Origin: Pseudorhodobacter ferrugineus DSM 5888
Lineage (GTDB): Bacteria; Pseudomonadota; Alphaproteobacteria; Rhodobacterales; Rhodobacteraceae
Reading direction: 5' to 3'
Assembly: GCF_000420745.1 (NCBI RefSeq)
Contig: NZ_ATVN01000002.1
Location: 124,001 to 188,000, forward strand
Length of the DNA stretch: 64,000 nucleotides
Shown here: positions 7,161 to 15,241 of the stretch, one piece after another
How positions within the stretch are numbered: the stretch's first letter is position 1
How the letters are laid out: every line of letters begins with the position of its first letter
Translations under genes and position numbers: made by a program
The notes under the pieces: generated by a model
Seen by the model: only the letters and a program-made list of their open reading frames with translations
The model's database searches: none
Told to the model about the DNA's origin: nothing

Positions 7161-7937
7161 ATGACCTTTATGAAATCTATGATGCTGGCCGTTACGCTAG
7201 CCACCGCCCCGATCGCTGCATCCGCGCAGTCTATTTTGAACGATGTCCTCTCCTCTGGCGTGTTGAAGGTTGGCACCACGGGCGATTGGAACCCGATGTC
7301 GATGAAGGATGTCGCGACCAACACCTATACCGGCTATGATATTGACGTAATGACGGCGCTTGCCACCGATCTGGGTGTGACCGTCGAGTTTGTGCCAACC
7401 GATTGGAAAACCCTTGTGGCCGGTGTGACCGCAGGCACCTATCACATCACAGGCTCTGCCTCGATCAGTCCGGCGCGCGCCAAGGCGGCAGGTTATTCCA
7501 ACAGCTATTTCAGCCTTGCGACCGTGCCATTGATCAACAAAAAAGACGCGGAATTGTTCAAGGATTGGGCCGATCTGGACAAGCCCGAGGTGACAGTCGC
7601 CGCAACCCTTGGGACCACGCAGGAAAAGCAAGTCAAGGAATTCTTCCCCAATGCGAAATACAGCATTGTCGAAGCGCCTGCGCGTGATTTCCAAGAGGTG
7701 CTGTCTGGCCGCGCCACAGCGCACATCACCTCGAATGTCGAGGCGAACAAGCTGGTCGCGCAATACCTCGAGCTGATGATCGTGCCCGTATCGGCCCCCC
7801 GCGCCAAAACACCCGTGGCGATGCTGATGCCACAAGGCGATCAGGTTTGGATCAACTACGTCAACACATGGATCACGCTGAAGCAAGAAGCCGGCCTGTT
7901 TGACGAGCTGGCCGTGAAATGGCAGCTTTCCAACTGA
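7161..7937 (+). CDS. Polar amino-acid ABC transporter periplasmic substrate-binding protein
   Basis: A 258-residue exported protein. Residues 1-23 form a signal peptide (MKSMMLAVTLATAPIAASA, cut before QS). The mature part follows the bacterial SBP family 3 pattern: GVLKVGTTGDWNPMS at the N-terminus, TGYDIDVMTALATDLGVTVEFVPTDW, then a second-lobe segment near TVAATLGTTQEKQV. It would capture an amino acid or related small solute in the periplasm and pass it to the divergent permease/ATPase pair. AGGAGAG precedes ATG 7161 at good spacing. A clear terminator follows, so it is transcribed alone. The ligand cannot be read from sequence; the usual arginine-glutamate ligand signature is not obvious. 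Confidence 0.85.
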   Translation: MTFMKSMMLAVTLATAPIAASAQSILNDVLSSGVLKVGTTGDWNPMSMKDVATNTYTGYDIDVMTALATDLGVTVEFVPTDWKTLVAGVTAGTYHITGSASISPARAKAAGYSNSYFSLATVPLINKKDAELFKDWADLDKPEVTVAATLGTTQEKQVKEFFPNAKYSIVEAPARDFQEVLSGRATAHITSNVEANKLVAQYLELMIVPVSAPRAKTPVAMLMPQGDQVWINYVNTWITLKQEAGLFDELAVKWQLSN

Positions 7938-7958
7938 CCTGACTACGGCCTAAATTGA

Positions 7959-7983
7959 GGGGCGCCCTGTGCGCCCCCTTTTT
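7959..7983 (+). terminator. Terminator after the substrate-binding protein gene
   Basis: GGGGCGC at 7959-7965 pairs with GCGCCCC at 7971-7977 around a 5-nt loop and is followed by C and five T. Confidence 0.85.
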
Positions 7984-8001
7984 CATATCCGGACCCCTGA
8001 C

Positions 8002-8625
8002 ATGCTAACCCTGTATGCCATTCCCGTCAGCCTCTACTGCGCCAAGCTGCGCATCACCTTGCGCGCCAAGGGTTTGCAATGGCAGGAAATTCCGCCGCCG
8101 GGGGGCTATGGGTCGGCAGATTACAAAACCGTGGTGCCTTCAGGCAACCTGCCCGCCCTGCGCGATGGCGACTTGCTGTTGGCCGATAGCGAGGCAATCG
8201 CGGAGTACCTGAACGACATTCACCCAAACCCGCCGATGCTGCCCGCCACGCCTGCCGCCCGCGCCCGTATGCGCGAACGCGGGCGGTTTCATGATACGCG
8301 GTTGGAACCTGCCGTGCGCGCATTGTTCGGGTCGATCTCGTCGCCTGATCCCGCGCTCAGCGCTGCCCAATCGGCCAAGATCACCGCGCATTTGGCGCAA
8401 CTGGCACAGATGGGCCTTGATGATTTGCCCTTTGGTCTTGGCGATTGCGGTTTTGCCATTACCTTCGCATGGATTGAGGCGCTGACGTCGGTGCTGGGGC
8501 TAGCAATCGACTGGCCCCACGCGGTGCAGGGCTACCGCCGCCGCATCAACGCCGAACCCGCTGTGGCCGCCGAACTTGGCGCGTACCGTCCCATTCTGGC
8601 CGCGTGGTTACAGGCGGCCAGATGA
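8002..8625 (+). CDS. Glutathione S-transferase family protein, first of a tandem pair
   Basis: This 207-residue cytosolic protein has a thioredoxin-fold N-terminal domain: LYAIPVSLYCAKLRITLRAKGLQW, with the catalytic serine/cysteine position in SLYCAK, then SGNLPALRDGDLLLADSEAIAEYLND. The NLPAL and DSEAI segments form the glutathione-binding site in the family. The helical C-terminal domain covers about residues 85-200. It may conjugate or reduce small electrophiles, but the substrate is unknown. It is about half identical to the next gene and overlaps it by ATGA, so the two arose by tandem duplication and are probably translated together. ATG 8002 lies just after the preceding terminator, so the leader is short. 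Confidence 0.8.
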   Translation: MLTLYAIPVSLYCAKLRITLRAKGLQWQEIPPPGGYGSADYKTVVPSGNLPALRDGDLLLADSEAIAEYLNDIHPNPPMLPATPAARARMRERGRFHDTRLEPAVRALFGSISSPDPALSAAQSAKITAHLAQLAQMGLDDLPFGLGDCGFAITFAWIEALTSVLGLAIDWPHAVQGYRRRINAEPAVAAELGAYRPILAAWLQAAR

Positions 8626-9272
8626 TCCTGTTTTCCGTCCCCCACAGCCTTTACTGCGCCAAAACCCGTATCCTGTTGCGGGCCAAAGGCCTTGACTGGC
8701 ACGAACAACCGCCAAGCGCGGACCGCGACCTCTTTGCCAAAGCGTCCCCTTTTGGCAATTTGCCCGCCATCCTCGACGGGGACTTTGCCCTAAGCGACAG
8801 CGAGGCGATTGCCGAGTACCTGAACGAGGCCTATCCCACACCGCCGATGCTGCCCGACGCGCCCGCCGCCCGCGCCCGTATGCGCGAACGCGGCCGTTTT
8901 CACGATACACGGCTGGAACCTGCCGTGCGCGCGCTGTTTCCCTTGGTTGCCGCCCCTAATCCAAACGCCGCCGCACAGGCCGCCACCGCCATCACACAGC
9001 GCTTGGCGCAACTGGCGATCTTGCTAAGCCACCCTTTGCCGTTCGGCCTCGGTGATTGCGGCTATGCGCCCACGTTTTTGTGGATTGATCTTTTGACCAA
9101 AGACATGGGCCTGTCGCTAGATTGGCCCCCCGCCGTGCGCGATTATCGCGCCGGTTTGGACAGCTTGCCCTGTGTTGCTGCCGAACTGTCGGCCTATCAC
9201 CCACATGCCACGGCATGGATGGCCGAGAAACAAACTTTGCGATCCGCCGATGCCCAACCCGCCCGCAAATAA
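8622..9272 (+). CDS. Glutathione S-transferase family protein, second of a tandem pair
   Basis: A 216-residue paralogue of the preceding gene, sharing ARARMRERGRFHDTRLEPAVRALF almost exactly and the SLYCAK, GNLPA and DSEAIAEYLNE motifs. It starts at ATG 8622, which overlaps the upstream TGA, indicating translational coupling. The two differ mainly at the substrate-facing loop after the first strand (GGYGSADYKTV in the first copy, SADRDLFAKAS here) and at the C-terminus, so they could act as a heterodimer or on different substrates. No signal peptide is present. The exact reaction is not known; GST-fold proteins conjugate glutathione or serve as reductases and isomerases. Confidence 0.8.
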   Translation: MILFSVPHSLYCAKTRILLRAKGLDWHEQPPSADRDLFAKASPFGNLPAILDGDFALSDSEAIAEYLNEAYPTPPMLPDAPAARARMRERGRFHDTRLEPAVRALFPLVAAPNPNAAAQAATAITQRLAQLAILLSHPLPFGLGDCGYAPTFLWIDLLTKDMGLSLDWPPAVRDYRAGLDSLPCVAAELSAYHPHATAWMAEKQTLRSADAQPARK

Positions 9273-9278
9273 GCGAAA

Positions 9279-9338
9279 AACCGCACATTGCCCGCCCGTG
9301 AACCCCGCGTGGGGCCATATAACTTGCGGTTGCGGGCG
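9279..9338. other. Structured intergenic sequence after the GST pair
   Basis: AACCGCA (9279-9285) can pair with TGCGGTT (9325-9331), enclosing CCCC-GCGT-GGGG (9303-9314). No T-run follows, so it is not a classical terminator. It may be a stabilising 3' structure or a leader of the histidine kinase gene. Confidence 0.35.
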
Positions 9339-9395
9339 TCGATAGTTCTATACCAAAGGGCGATTTTGGGTTAGCCTTGTATTAATGTATCGGTA

Positions 9396-10790
9396 ATGTG
9401 GGTATTAAGGTTGATTGAATTAGATCATGGAAGCCGTCAAAGGCAATCCGCGTTGAATGAAGCGGCGATTTTGCGCACGCTCAATGCGTTTGCCGTTGAT
9501 GTGATTACCATTCCCAGCGTCGACGATTTGTTCTGGTATGTCGCCCAAAACGTCGTGGGGCCGCTGGGCTTTGTCGATTGCGTGATTTATCAGGCTAACG
9601 AGGCCGGCACAAATCTGGCCCAAGTGGCCGCTTTGGGGGAAAAAAACCCCTATGACCGCAGCATCCTGAACCCGCTTCATATTCCCTTTGGTCAAGGCAT
9701 CACCGGCCAAGTCGCGCAAAGCGGCAAGCCGATGATCGTGGATGACCTTTTGCAGCAGAGAAACTATATCCCCGACATGCAGCCCGCACGTTCAGAAATT
9801 TGCGTGCCTTTGCTGATAAAGGGGCGGGTTGTTGGCGTGATTGACAGCGAACACCCCGACAGCGGTGCCTTTGGGCAGGCCGAATTGGATATTTTGACCA
9901 CCGTCGCCGCCATGACCAGCGCCAAGTTGGAACTGCTGGCCGAGGCGGAACGCTCGCATCAGCGTTACCTTGATCTCGCCACCTCTCATGTGCAGCTCAG
10001 TCAGGAAACCGCAAACCGCAGGGCGCTCGAATCCAAACTGTTCGCGGCCCGCAAGCTTGAGGCGATTGGCCGGCTAACAGGCCGTTTTGCACATGATTTC
10101 AACAATCTGCTGACTGTCATTTCCGGCAACCTTGAATTTTTGGCGGCAGATGTGACCAGTGCGGATGGCCAAGCCAGCCTTGCCGATGCGCAAACGGCGG
10201 CGGGGCGGGGGGCCAAACTTATCCGCGATATGCTGGCCTTTTCCCAACGCACCCGTCTGGCCCCCGAACTGGCCGATTTGAACGAGATTGCGGCGAATGT
10301 CATGACCCACGCAGCTCCAACTTTGCCTGCGAGTATCACGCTGACAAAATCGCTATCTGACAGTCTGGCGCTTGTTGCCGTCGATATCCGTGAAACAGTC
10401 AATGCCCTGCGCAACCTGATATCGAATGCGCGCGACGCGATGTCGGGGGGAGGCATTTTGCATATTTGGACCGAAATGGTGACCCATAGCTGGCACGAAA
10501 ATGCCAGCCTTGTCACCCCGCTGGCCCCCGGCGCTTATGTGTGCATAAGCGTCCAAGACAGCGGCACCGGTATTCCCGAAGACAGCCTGCCGCAACTTTT
10601 TGATCCGTTTTATACCACCAAACCCGTGGGGCAGGGCGCGGGGCTTGGTTTGTCAATGATCTTGGGCTTTATGCAGCAATCGCGGGGCAGTGTTTCGGTG
10701 ACATCCAAGCTGCACGAAGGCAGCCGTTTCAGGCTTTACTTCCCAATCGCGCAGATCGAGAAAAACGATTTGTTAACCATAGATCGTTAA
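9396..10790 (+). CDS. Cytosolic GAF-domain sensor histidine kinase
   Basis: A 464-residue kinase without membrane segments. A GAF sensory domain spans about residues 35-180 (VGVIDSEHPDSGAFGQAEL is typical), followed by a short coiled linker at 185-225. The H-box GRFAHDFNNLL has the phosphoaccepting histidine near 233. The ATPase domain has the N-box (NALRNLISNARDAM), G1 (DSGTGIPE), the F-box (LFDPFYTTK) and G2 (GAGLGLSM). The H-box type is that of NtrB-like hybrid kinases, but no receiver domain follows and no response-regulator gene is adjacent, so its partner is elsewhere. ATG 9396 lacks a strong ribosome binding site; TTG 9411, preceded by AAGG, is a weaker alternative. The signal is unknown. 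Confidence 0.8.
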   Translation: MWVLRLIELDHGSRQRQSALNEAAILRTLNAFAVDVITIPSVDDLFWYVAQNVVGPLGFVDCVIYQANEAGTNLAQVAALGEKNPYDRSILNPLHIPFGQGITGQVAQSGKPMIVDDLLQQRNYIPDMQPARSEICVPLLIKGRVVGVIDSEHPDSGAFGQAELDILTTVAAMTSAKLELLAEAERSHQRYLDLATSHVQLSQETANRRALESKLFAARKLEAIGRLTGRFAHDFNNLLTVISGNLEFLAADVTSADGQASLADAQTAAGRGAKLIRDMLAFSQRTRLAPELADLNEIAANVMTHAAPTLPASITLTKSLSDSLALVAVDIRETVNALRNLISNARDAMSGGGILHIWTEMVTHSWHENASLVTPLAPGAYVCISVQDSGTGIPEDSLPQLFDPFYTTKPVGQGAGLGLSMILGFMQQSRGSVSVTSKLHEGSRFRLYFPIAQIEKNDLLTIDR

Positions 10791-10819
10791 CCAAAGGTTC
10801 AGATCAACTGGAGGGGATC

Positions 10820-11878
10820 ATGGCTAGCTTTTCAAACACACACACCACTGACGCACCGCGCCTGCCACTTATCAGCATTGCGGATTTATCATCGGGCGAT
10901 CCTTTGAAAATAAGTGCCGTAGCCGATGCGATAGGGCTGGCGGCCCGTGAATACGGATTTTTCCGAATCTGCGATCACGGCATCGACCTTGACCTGATCG
11001 AGGCGGTTTATCACACCGCCAAAGGCTTTTTCGCGCTGTCCGATGCACAAAAGCGGCGCTATTACATCGGCGCCAGCCCCAACCATCGTGGCTATGTCCC
11101 TTTCACCGAAAAAGGCGATTACCCCGATGAGGTGCACCGCAGCTATGAGGCCTTTGATCTTGGCCTCGATTTGCCGCGCAACGACCCCGATTTTCTGGCG
11201 GGCAACCGTGTTTTGGGCCCGAATGTCTGGCCCGATTTCCCGGGCTTCAAAAGCACCGTGTCGCAATACTATGGCCATGTCTCGGCGCTGGGGCGCTTGA
11301 TTTGTGGCGCGCTGGAATTGCACCTTGGCCTGCCCAAGGGGGCCATGACCAACCATATGACCAAACCCATCTCGCAGCTGCGCCTTTTGCACTATGTCCG
11401 CCAAGCCCACACATCCGACCACCGCTCGGTCAACATGGGCGCGCATACCGATTATGAATGCCTGACCCTGCTGCACACCCGCAATCAGGGGCTTCAGGTG
11501 ATGACCGCACGGGATGAATGGATCGACGTGCCTGTCGACCCCACAGCCCTTGTCTGCAACATCGGCGACATGCTCGAGGCGTGGAGCAATGGCCTGTTGC
11601 GATCCACCCCGCACCGCGTGGTCAACGCCAGCCCCGAACGGTTCTCGTTGCCCTATTTCGTGGCGGCCAATCATGACACGCTGATCGAACCGTTCCCACA
11701 GCTGGTCACCCCCGACCGTCCGGCCCAGTACGAGCCGTTCTTGGCGGGCGCGCATCTGGAGCGTATGCTGATGCGTGATTTCCCCTATTTCCGCCATCAG
11801 GCACGCCAGCACCCCGCGATTATTCCATCCGTAACCCGTAACCCTTTCGAGGGTCGATTAACCCAAAGTGTGCCCTAA
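10820..11878 (+). CDS. 2-oxoglutarate/Fe(II)-dependent oxygenase, isopenicillin-N-synthase-like family
   Basis: A 352-residue oxygenase that would use iron, oxygen and 2-oxoglutarate to oxidise a small molecule. The N-terminal DIOX_N region includes YGFFRICDHGI. The iron ligands are visible as HTD (His209, Asp211) and His265 in STPHRVVN, and the 2-oxoglutarate-binding Arg274-x-Ser276 is in ERFSLPYF. The length and the GYVPFTEKGD segment match bacterial members often grouped with ethylene-forming or gibberellin-type oxidases, but I cannot assign a substrate. AGGGG lies just upstream of ATG 10820. The next gene, a LysE-type exporter, starts 3 bp after the stop codon, so the two may be co-transcribed and functionally linked. 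Confidence 0.8.
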   Translation: MASFSNTHTTDAPRLPLISIADLSSGDPLKISAVADAIGLAAREYGFFRICDHGIDLDLIEAVYHTAKGFFALSDAQKRRYYIGASPNHRGYVPFTEKGDYPDEVHRSYEAFDLGLDLPRNDPDFLAGNRVLGPNVWPDFPGFKSTVSQYYGHVSALGRLICGALELHLGLPKGAMTNHMTKPISQLRLLHYVRQAHTSDHRSVNMGAHTDYECLTLLHTRNQGLQVMTARDEWIDVPVDPTALVCNIGDMLEAWSNGLLRSTPHRVVNASPERFSLPYFVAANHDTLIEPFPQLVTPDRPAQYEPFLAGAHLERMLMRDFPYFRHQARQHPAIIPSVTRNPFEGRLTQSVP

Positions 11879-11881
11879 CCT

Positions 11882-12538
11882 ATGCCCCCCCTAGACTCCC
11901 TTATCGCCGTCGCCTTTGCCGGGTTTGTCCTTAGCGCAACCCCGGGCCCGTCCATGCTTTACGTCCTGTCGCGCAGCGTGGGGCAAAGCCGTGCGGCGGG
12001 GCTGGCTTCGGCCCTTGGGCTTGCATTGGGGGGGATGATACTGGCCGTCGCCACGGCCCTTGGTCTGGCGGCGGTTTTTGCCCAGTTCGGCTGGCTGGTC
12101 ACGGTGCTGCGCTATGCGGGATCAGCTTATCTGGTGTGGCTGGGGCTGGATATGATTCGCAGCGCGCAGCACAACGCCGCCGTGACGCTGGCGGCCCAGC
12201 GTGTGTCACATTCCAGCCTGTCAAAAATCATCTGGCAAGGTATGGTGGTCGAGGTGTTGAACCCCAAAACCGTGCTGTTTTTCGCGCTGTTCCTGCCACC
12301 GTTTGTGCATGCAAGCGGCGCACAATTTGCTGAAAGCGGCGCACAATTTCAATTACTTATCCTTGGCGCGCTGGTGCCACTCACGGCGTTGCCGTCTGAT
12401 GTGGTCGTCGCGTTCCTAGGCGGCAGCATGACCCGCGCAATCAACGGCAAACAGGCCTTTCGCACGGGCCTGGCATGGGTCGGCGGGGTCATCCTGATCT
12501 TGATCGCGTTGAACCTGCATCTGGGTGTTTTGGGTTAA
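11882..12538 (+). CDS. LysE/RhtB-family amino-acid exporter
   Basis: A 218-residue integral membrane protein with about six hydrophobic segments (near residues 5-25, 40-65, 70-90, 115-145, 155-180 and 195-215). The N-terminal signature SATPGPSMLYVLSRSVGQSRAAGLASALG is diagnostic for LysE/RhtB transporters, which export basic or neutral amino acids and homoserine lactones. LNPKTVLFFALFLPPF is the second conserved segment. A 7-residue in-frame duplication (SGAQFAE, then SGAQFQ) lies in the loop before the fourth hydrophobic segment. The gene follows the oxygenase by 3 bp and is convergent with metR, with the stop codons overlapping. The solute is unknown. Confidence 0.85.
   Translation: MPPLDSLIAVAFAGFVLSATPGPSMLYVLSRSVGQSRAAGLASALGLALGGMILAVATALGLAAVFAQFGWLVTVLRYAGSAYLVWLGLDMIRSAQHNAAVTLAAQRVSHSSLSKIIWQGMVVEVLNPKTVLFFALFLPPFVHASGAQFAESGAQFQLLILGALVPLTALPSDVVVAFLGGSMTRAINGKQAFRTGLAWVGGVILILIALNLHLGVLG
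12313..12349 (+). repeat. Tandem 21-bp duplication inside the LysE-family gene
   Basis: AAGCGGCGCACAATTT occurs at 12313-12328 and again at 12334-12349, a 21-bp period that keeps the frame and duplicates seven residues. It lies in a predicted loop between membrane helices. Confidence 0.8.
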
Positions 12539-13440
12539 CCCCGCTGCAATTTTACCGGCTCGGACCGCCCCAGTTTCAGGAAATGCGCCATGAACGGTTT
12601 GGTCGCATCCTCCTCACGCGTGGCCGCATAAAGCCGCTTGGTAATCACTTCGGGCCCCAAGGGCCGCGTCACATAATCGGCGTTGCTGCGCAAATCCCGC
12701 AGCACCCAATCGGGCAACACCGACACCCCGCGATTGGACCCGACCAGCATCAAGATCACCGCCGTCAGCTCCACTGCCCGCGTGCCGCGCGGCTCTACCT
12801 TGGCGGGGGTCAAAAGCTCGGTAAACACATCCAGCTTGTCGCGCGTCACCGGATAGGTGATCAGCATTTGGTCCTTGAAATCCTCGGCTTCAATCATCGC
12901 TTTTTCGGCCAAGGGGTTTTGCGCGCTGGCCACAAACATCGGGTGGTAATCAAACAAGGGGTTAAACACGACATTGGCCAAGGGGGCAGGATCAGAGGAA
13001 ATCACCAAATCCACCTCTTCGCGTTGCAGGGCTGGCAGCGCCTCAAATGCCAACCCCGCACGAATATCCACATCAATTTCCGGCCACGCCCTGCGAAACA
13101 GTTCCAGCACCGGAAACAGCCATTCAAAACAGGCGTGGCATTCAATCGCAATATGCAGCCGCCCCGATTTGCCCGACCGCAACCCGCGAAATTCCTCCTC
13201 CAGCGCGTCCATTTCGGGCAAAATCCGCTCGGCCAGCCGCAGCATCCGTATCCCCGCCGCAGACAGTTTCAGCGGTTTGGACCGGCGTACGAACAATTCC
13301 ACGCCCGCCTGCTCCTCTAGCCCCTTTACCTGATGCGACAGCGCCGATTGGGTCATGTTCAAAATATCGGCGGCGCGGGCCAGCCCCCCCGCCTGATGAA
13401 TGGCGCGAATGGTCCGCAGGTGGCGAAACTCGATGTGCAT
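12535..13440 (-). CDS. metR: LysR-family regulator of methionine genes, MetR-like
   Basis: A 301-residue LysR-type regulator. The N-terminal winged helix (about residues 3-62) reads HLRTIRAIHQAGGLARAADILNMTQSALSHQVKGLEEQ. The effector domain includes LHIAIECHACFEWLFPVLELFR, which matches the IAIECHSC segment of MetR, a protein that senses homocysteine and controls methionine biosynthesis genes. It is divergent from metF, 91 bp away, and the spacer contains a near-consensus MetR site, so context and sequence agree. I use ATG 13440 because upstream frames would run through the shared promoter region. MetR usually represses itself and activates its targets with homocysteine. Confidence 0.85.
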   Translation of the reverse strand: MHIEFRHLRTIRAIHQAGGLARAADILNMTQSALSHQVKGLEEQAGVELFVRRSKPLKLSAAGIRMLRLAERILPEMDALEEEFRGLRSGKSGRLHIAIECHACFEWLFPVLELFRRAWPEIDVDIRAGLAFEALPALQREEVDLVISSDPAPLANVVFNPLFDYHPMFVASAQNPLAEKAMIEAEDFKDQMLITYPVTRDKLDVFTELLTPAKVEPRGTRAVELTAVILMLVGSNRGVSVLPDWVLRDLRSNADYVTRPLGPEVITKRLYAATREEDATKPFMAHFLKLGRSEPVKLQRG

Positions 13441-13474
13441 TATGCGGTCAACCTCATAAACATGATTAGTATTA

Positions 13475-13487
13475 TGAATTTGTCTCA
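13475..13487. promoter_or_regulatory. Candidate MetR binding site between metR and metF
   Basis: TGAATTTGTCTCA matches the MetR consensus TGAA-N5-TTCA at seven of eight fixed positions. It lies 35 bp upstream of the metR start and 45 bp upstream of metF, where a LysR-type regulator would act on both promoters. Confidence 0.55.
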
Positions 13488-13531
13488 CATCGCGAAATCG
13501 GCGACAAGAGGGCAACGCAGGAGTTTGCAAA

Positions 13532-14401
13532 ATGACCAAGACACCGAATATTTCTTTTGAATTTTTTCCCCCGCAAACTTTGGATGCGTCTTTTCGGCTG
13601 TGGGATACGGTGCAAACCTTGGCGCCCCTGAACCCGAGTTTCGTGTCCGTGACCTACGGCGCAGGCGGCACCACCCGCAAGCTGACGCATGAGGCCGTGG
13701 GCGCAATCGCCAATAACTACGGGCTGAACGTGGCCGCGCACCTGACCTGCGTTGATGCGACACGCGCGGAAACTATGGAAATCGCCGAAAGCTATGCCGC
13801 CGCTGGCGTGACCGAAATCGTCGCACTGCGTGGCGATGCCCCAAAGGGGGCGCAGCGGTTTACCCCTCATGCAGACGGTTTCGCATCTTCGGTGGAATTG
13901 GTCGAGGCGCTGGCCAAAACCGGCAAATTCAAAATCCGCGTTGGGGCCTACCCCGAACCGCACCCAGATTCGGCCGATACCTTGGCCGATGTCCGCTTCC
14001 TAAAGCGCAAGATTGACGCCGGTGCGACCAGCGCCATGACCCAGTTTTTCTTTGAGGCCGAAACCTTTCTGCGTTTCCGCGATGCCTGCGTGCGCGAAGG
14101 TATCACCGCGCCCATCCTGCCCGGCATCCTGCCGATCCAGTCGTGGGACGGCACCAAGAAATTCGCGGCCCGTTGCGGCACAACTGTTCCTGCATGGCTC
14201 GATGATGCTTTCATGGCCGCCAAGCGTGACGGGCGAGAGGAGCTGTTGGCAACGGCCCTGTGCACCGAACTTTGCGACACGTTGATCGGTGAAGGGGTCG
14301 AGGATCTGCATTTCTACACCCTCAACAAACCGCATTTGACCCGCGAAGTGTGCCATGCGCTGGGCGTTACTCCGAATGTCGCCTTGCAAAACGTGGCCTA
14401 G
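13532..14401 (+). CDS. metF: 5,10-methylenetetrahydrofolate reductase
   Basis: A 289-residue flavoprotein that reduces 5,10-methylene-THF to 5-methyl-THF, the methyl donor for methionine synthesis. Diagnostic segments are ISFEFFPPQT with the catalytic glutamate, VSVTYGAGG, AHLTCVD, ALRGDAP and GAYPEPHP. TSAMTQFFFEAETFLRF and PGILPIQSW follow in the expected order, and the length is that of bacterial MetF. GGAG precedes ATG 13532. It is divergent from metR and ends at a terminator shared with the convergent rhomboid gene. Regulation by MetR through the site at 13475-13487 is likely. Confidence 0.95.
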   Translation: MTKTPNISFEFFPPQTLDASFRLWDTVQTLAPLNPSFVSVTYGAGGTTRKLTHEAVGAIANNYGLNVAAHLTCVDATRAETMEIAESYAAAGVTEIVALRGDAPKGAQRFTPHADGFASSVELVEALAKTGKFKIRVGAYPEPHPDSADTLADVRFLKRKIDAGATSAMTQFFFEAETFLRFRDACVREGITAPILPGILPIQSWDGTKKFAARCGTTVPAWLDDAFMAAKRDGREELLATALCTELCDTLIGEGVEDLHFYTLNKPHLTREVCHALGVTPNVALQNVA

Positions 14402-14428
14402 GGCCAAGGCGACAGAATATCTCCAACT

Positions 14429-14454
14429 CGGGCGGCGCAATCCGCCCGTTTTTT
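14429..14454 (+). terminator. Terminator after metF
   Basis: CGGGCGG at 14429-14435 pairs with CCGCCCG at 14442-14448 around six bases and is followed by six T. The stop codon of the convergent rhomboid gene lies in the T tract. Confidence 0.85.
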
Positions 14455-15199
14455 ATTTGCGCCTGCCCACGCGCGGAATACCCGACGGGGCCAGCGGATA
14501 GGTGGCCACCGGATGCGGCGGCACCCCATGTGTGCGGCTCCAAAACGCCGTGCCACCCAAGCCCAACAGCACCGGAACCATCATCAACATCCCCGCGATA
14601 AACCCGCCCGCATGCGCCCAATAGGCCACACCGCCGCCATCGCCGGGCGTGGAAAAGCCGCTGAACAGCTGCATCGCAAACCAAACCCCCAGCATCACCC
14701 AAGCTGGAATCGGGAAAATGCGGAAAAAGATCACGATGATGATCAAAATATCGACCTTGGCGCGCGGGAATAGCAGCAAATACCCGCCCATCACCCCTGC
14801 AATCGCACCCGATGCCCCGACCATCGGCACCCCCGATGACGGGTCGGCAAACACCTGCAACCCCGCCGCGGCCAAGCCTGACAGCAGGTAAAACCCCAAA
14901 TACCGGACATGCCCCAGCACATCCTCTAGGTTGTCGCCAAAAATCCATAAAAACAGCATGTTGCCAGCCAGATGCATAAATCCTGCATGCAGGAACATCG
15001 ACGTGAACAGCGTCTCCCACCCCGTGCCCGCCAGCACATTGCGCGGCACCACACCCCAGTCGACAAAGAACATCGACAGCACGGCTTCATCGGGAATCGC
15101 CCACCAATAGCTGGCAAAAATCCCGATATTGAACAGGATCAGCCCATAGGTCACATAAGGCACACGCCCCGAAGGGTTATGATCGCGGATCGGGAACAT
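14453..15199 (-). CDS. Rhomboid-family intramembrane serine protease
   Basis: A 248-residue membrane protease that would cleave membrane-anchored substrates within the bilayer. Six or so hydrophobic segments are visible. The catalytic pair is Ser130 in MVGASGAIAG and His196 in YWAHAGGF. The L1-loop segment WETLFTSMFLHAGFMHLAGNMLFLWIFGDNLED and the GxxxxHLxxN motif are typical. The C-terminal tail is cytoplasmic and basic. It is monocistronic, convergent with metF and 42 bp beyond the end of putA on the same strand. The substrate is unknown; membership of the family is clear because both catalytic residues are present. Confidence 0.9.
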   Translation of the reverse strand: MFPIRDHNPSGRVPYVTYGLILFNIGIFASYWWAIPDEAVLSMFFVDWGVVPRNVLAGTGWETLFTSMFLHAGFMHLAGNMLFLWIFGDNLEDVLGHVRYLGFYLLSGLAAAGLQVFADPSSGVPMVGASGAIAGVMGGYLLLFPRAKVDILIIIVIFFRIFPIPAWVMLGVWFAMQLFSGFSTPGDGGGVAYWAHAGGFIAGMLMMVPVLLGLGGTAFWSRTHGVPPHPVATYPLAPSGIPRVGRRK

Positions 15200-15241
15200 C
15201 GCTACACGCTTCCCGATCCGCGCTTAGGCGTCAAGACCCTT

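Noticed and set aside
13441-13531. SAM riboswitch ahead of metF
   Set aside because: The 91-bp spacer is filled by divergent promoters and a MetR-type site; no SAM-II pseudoknot pattern was seen.
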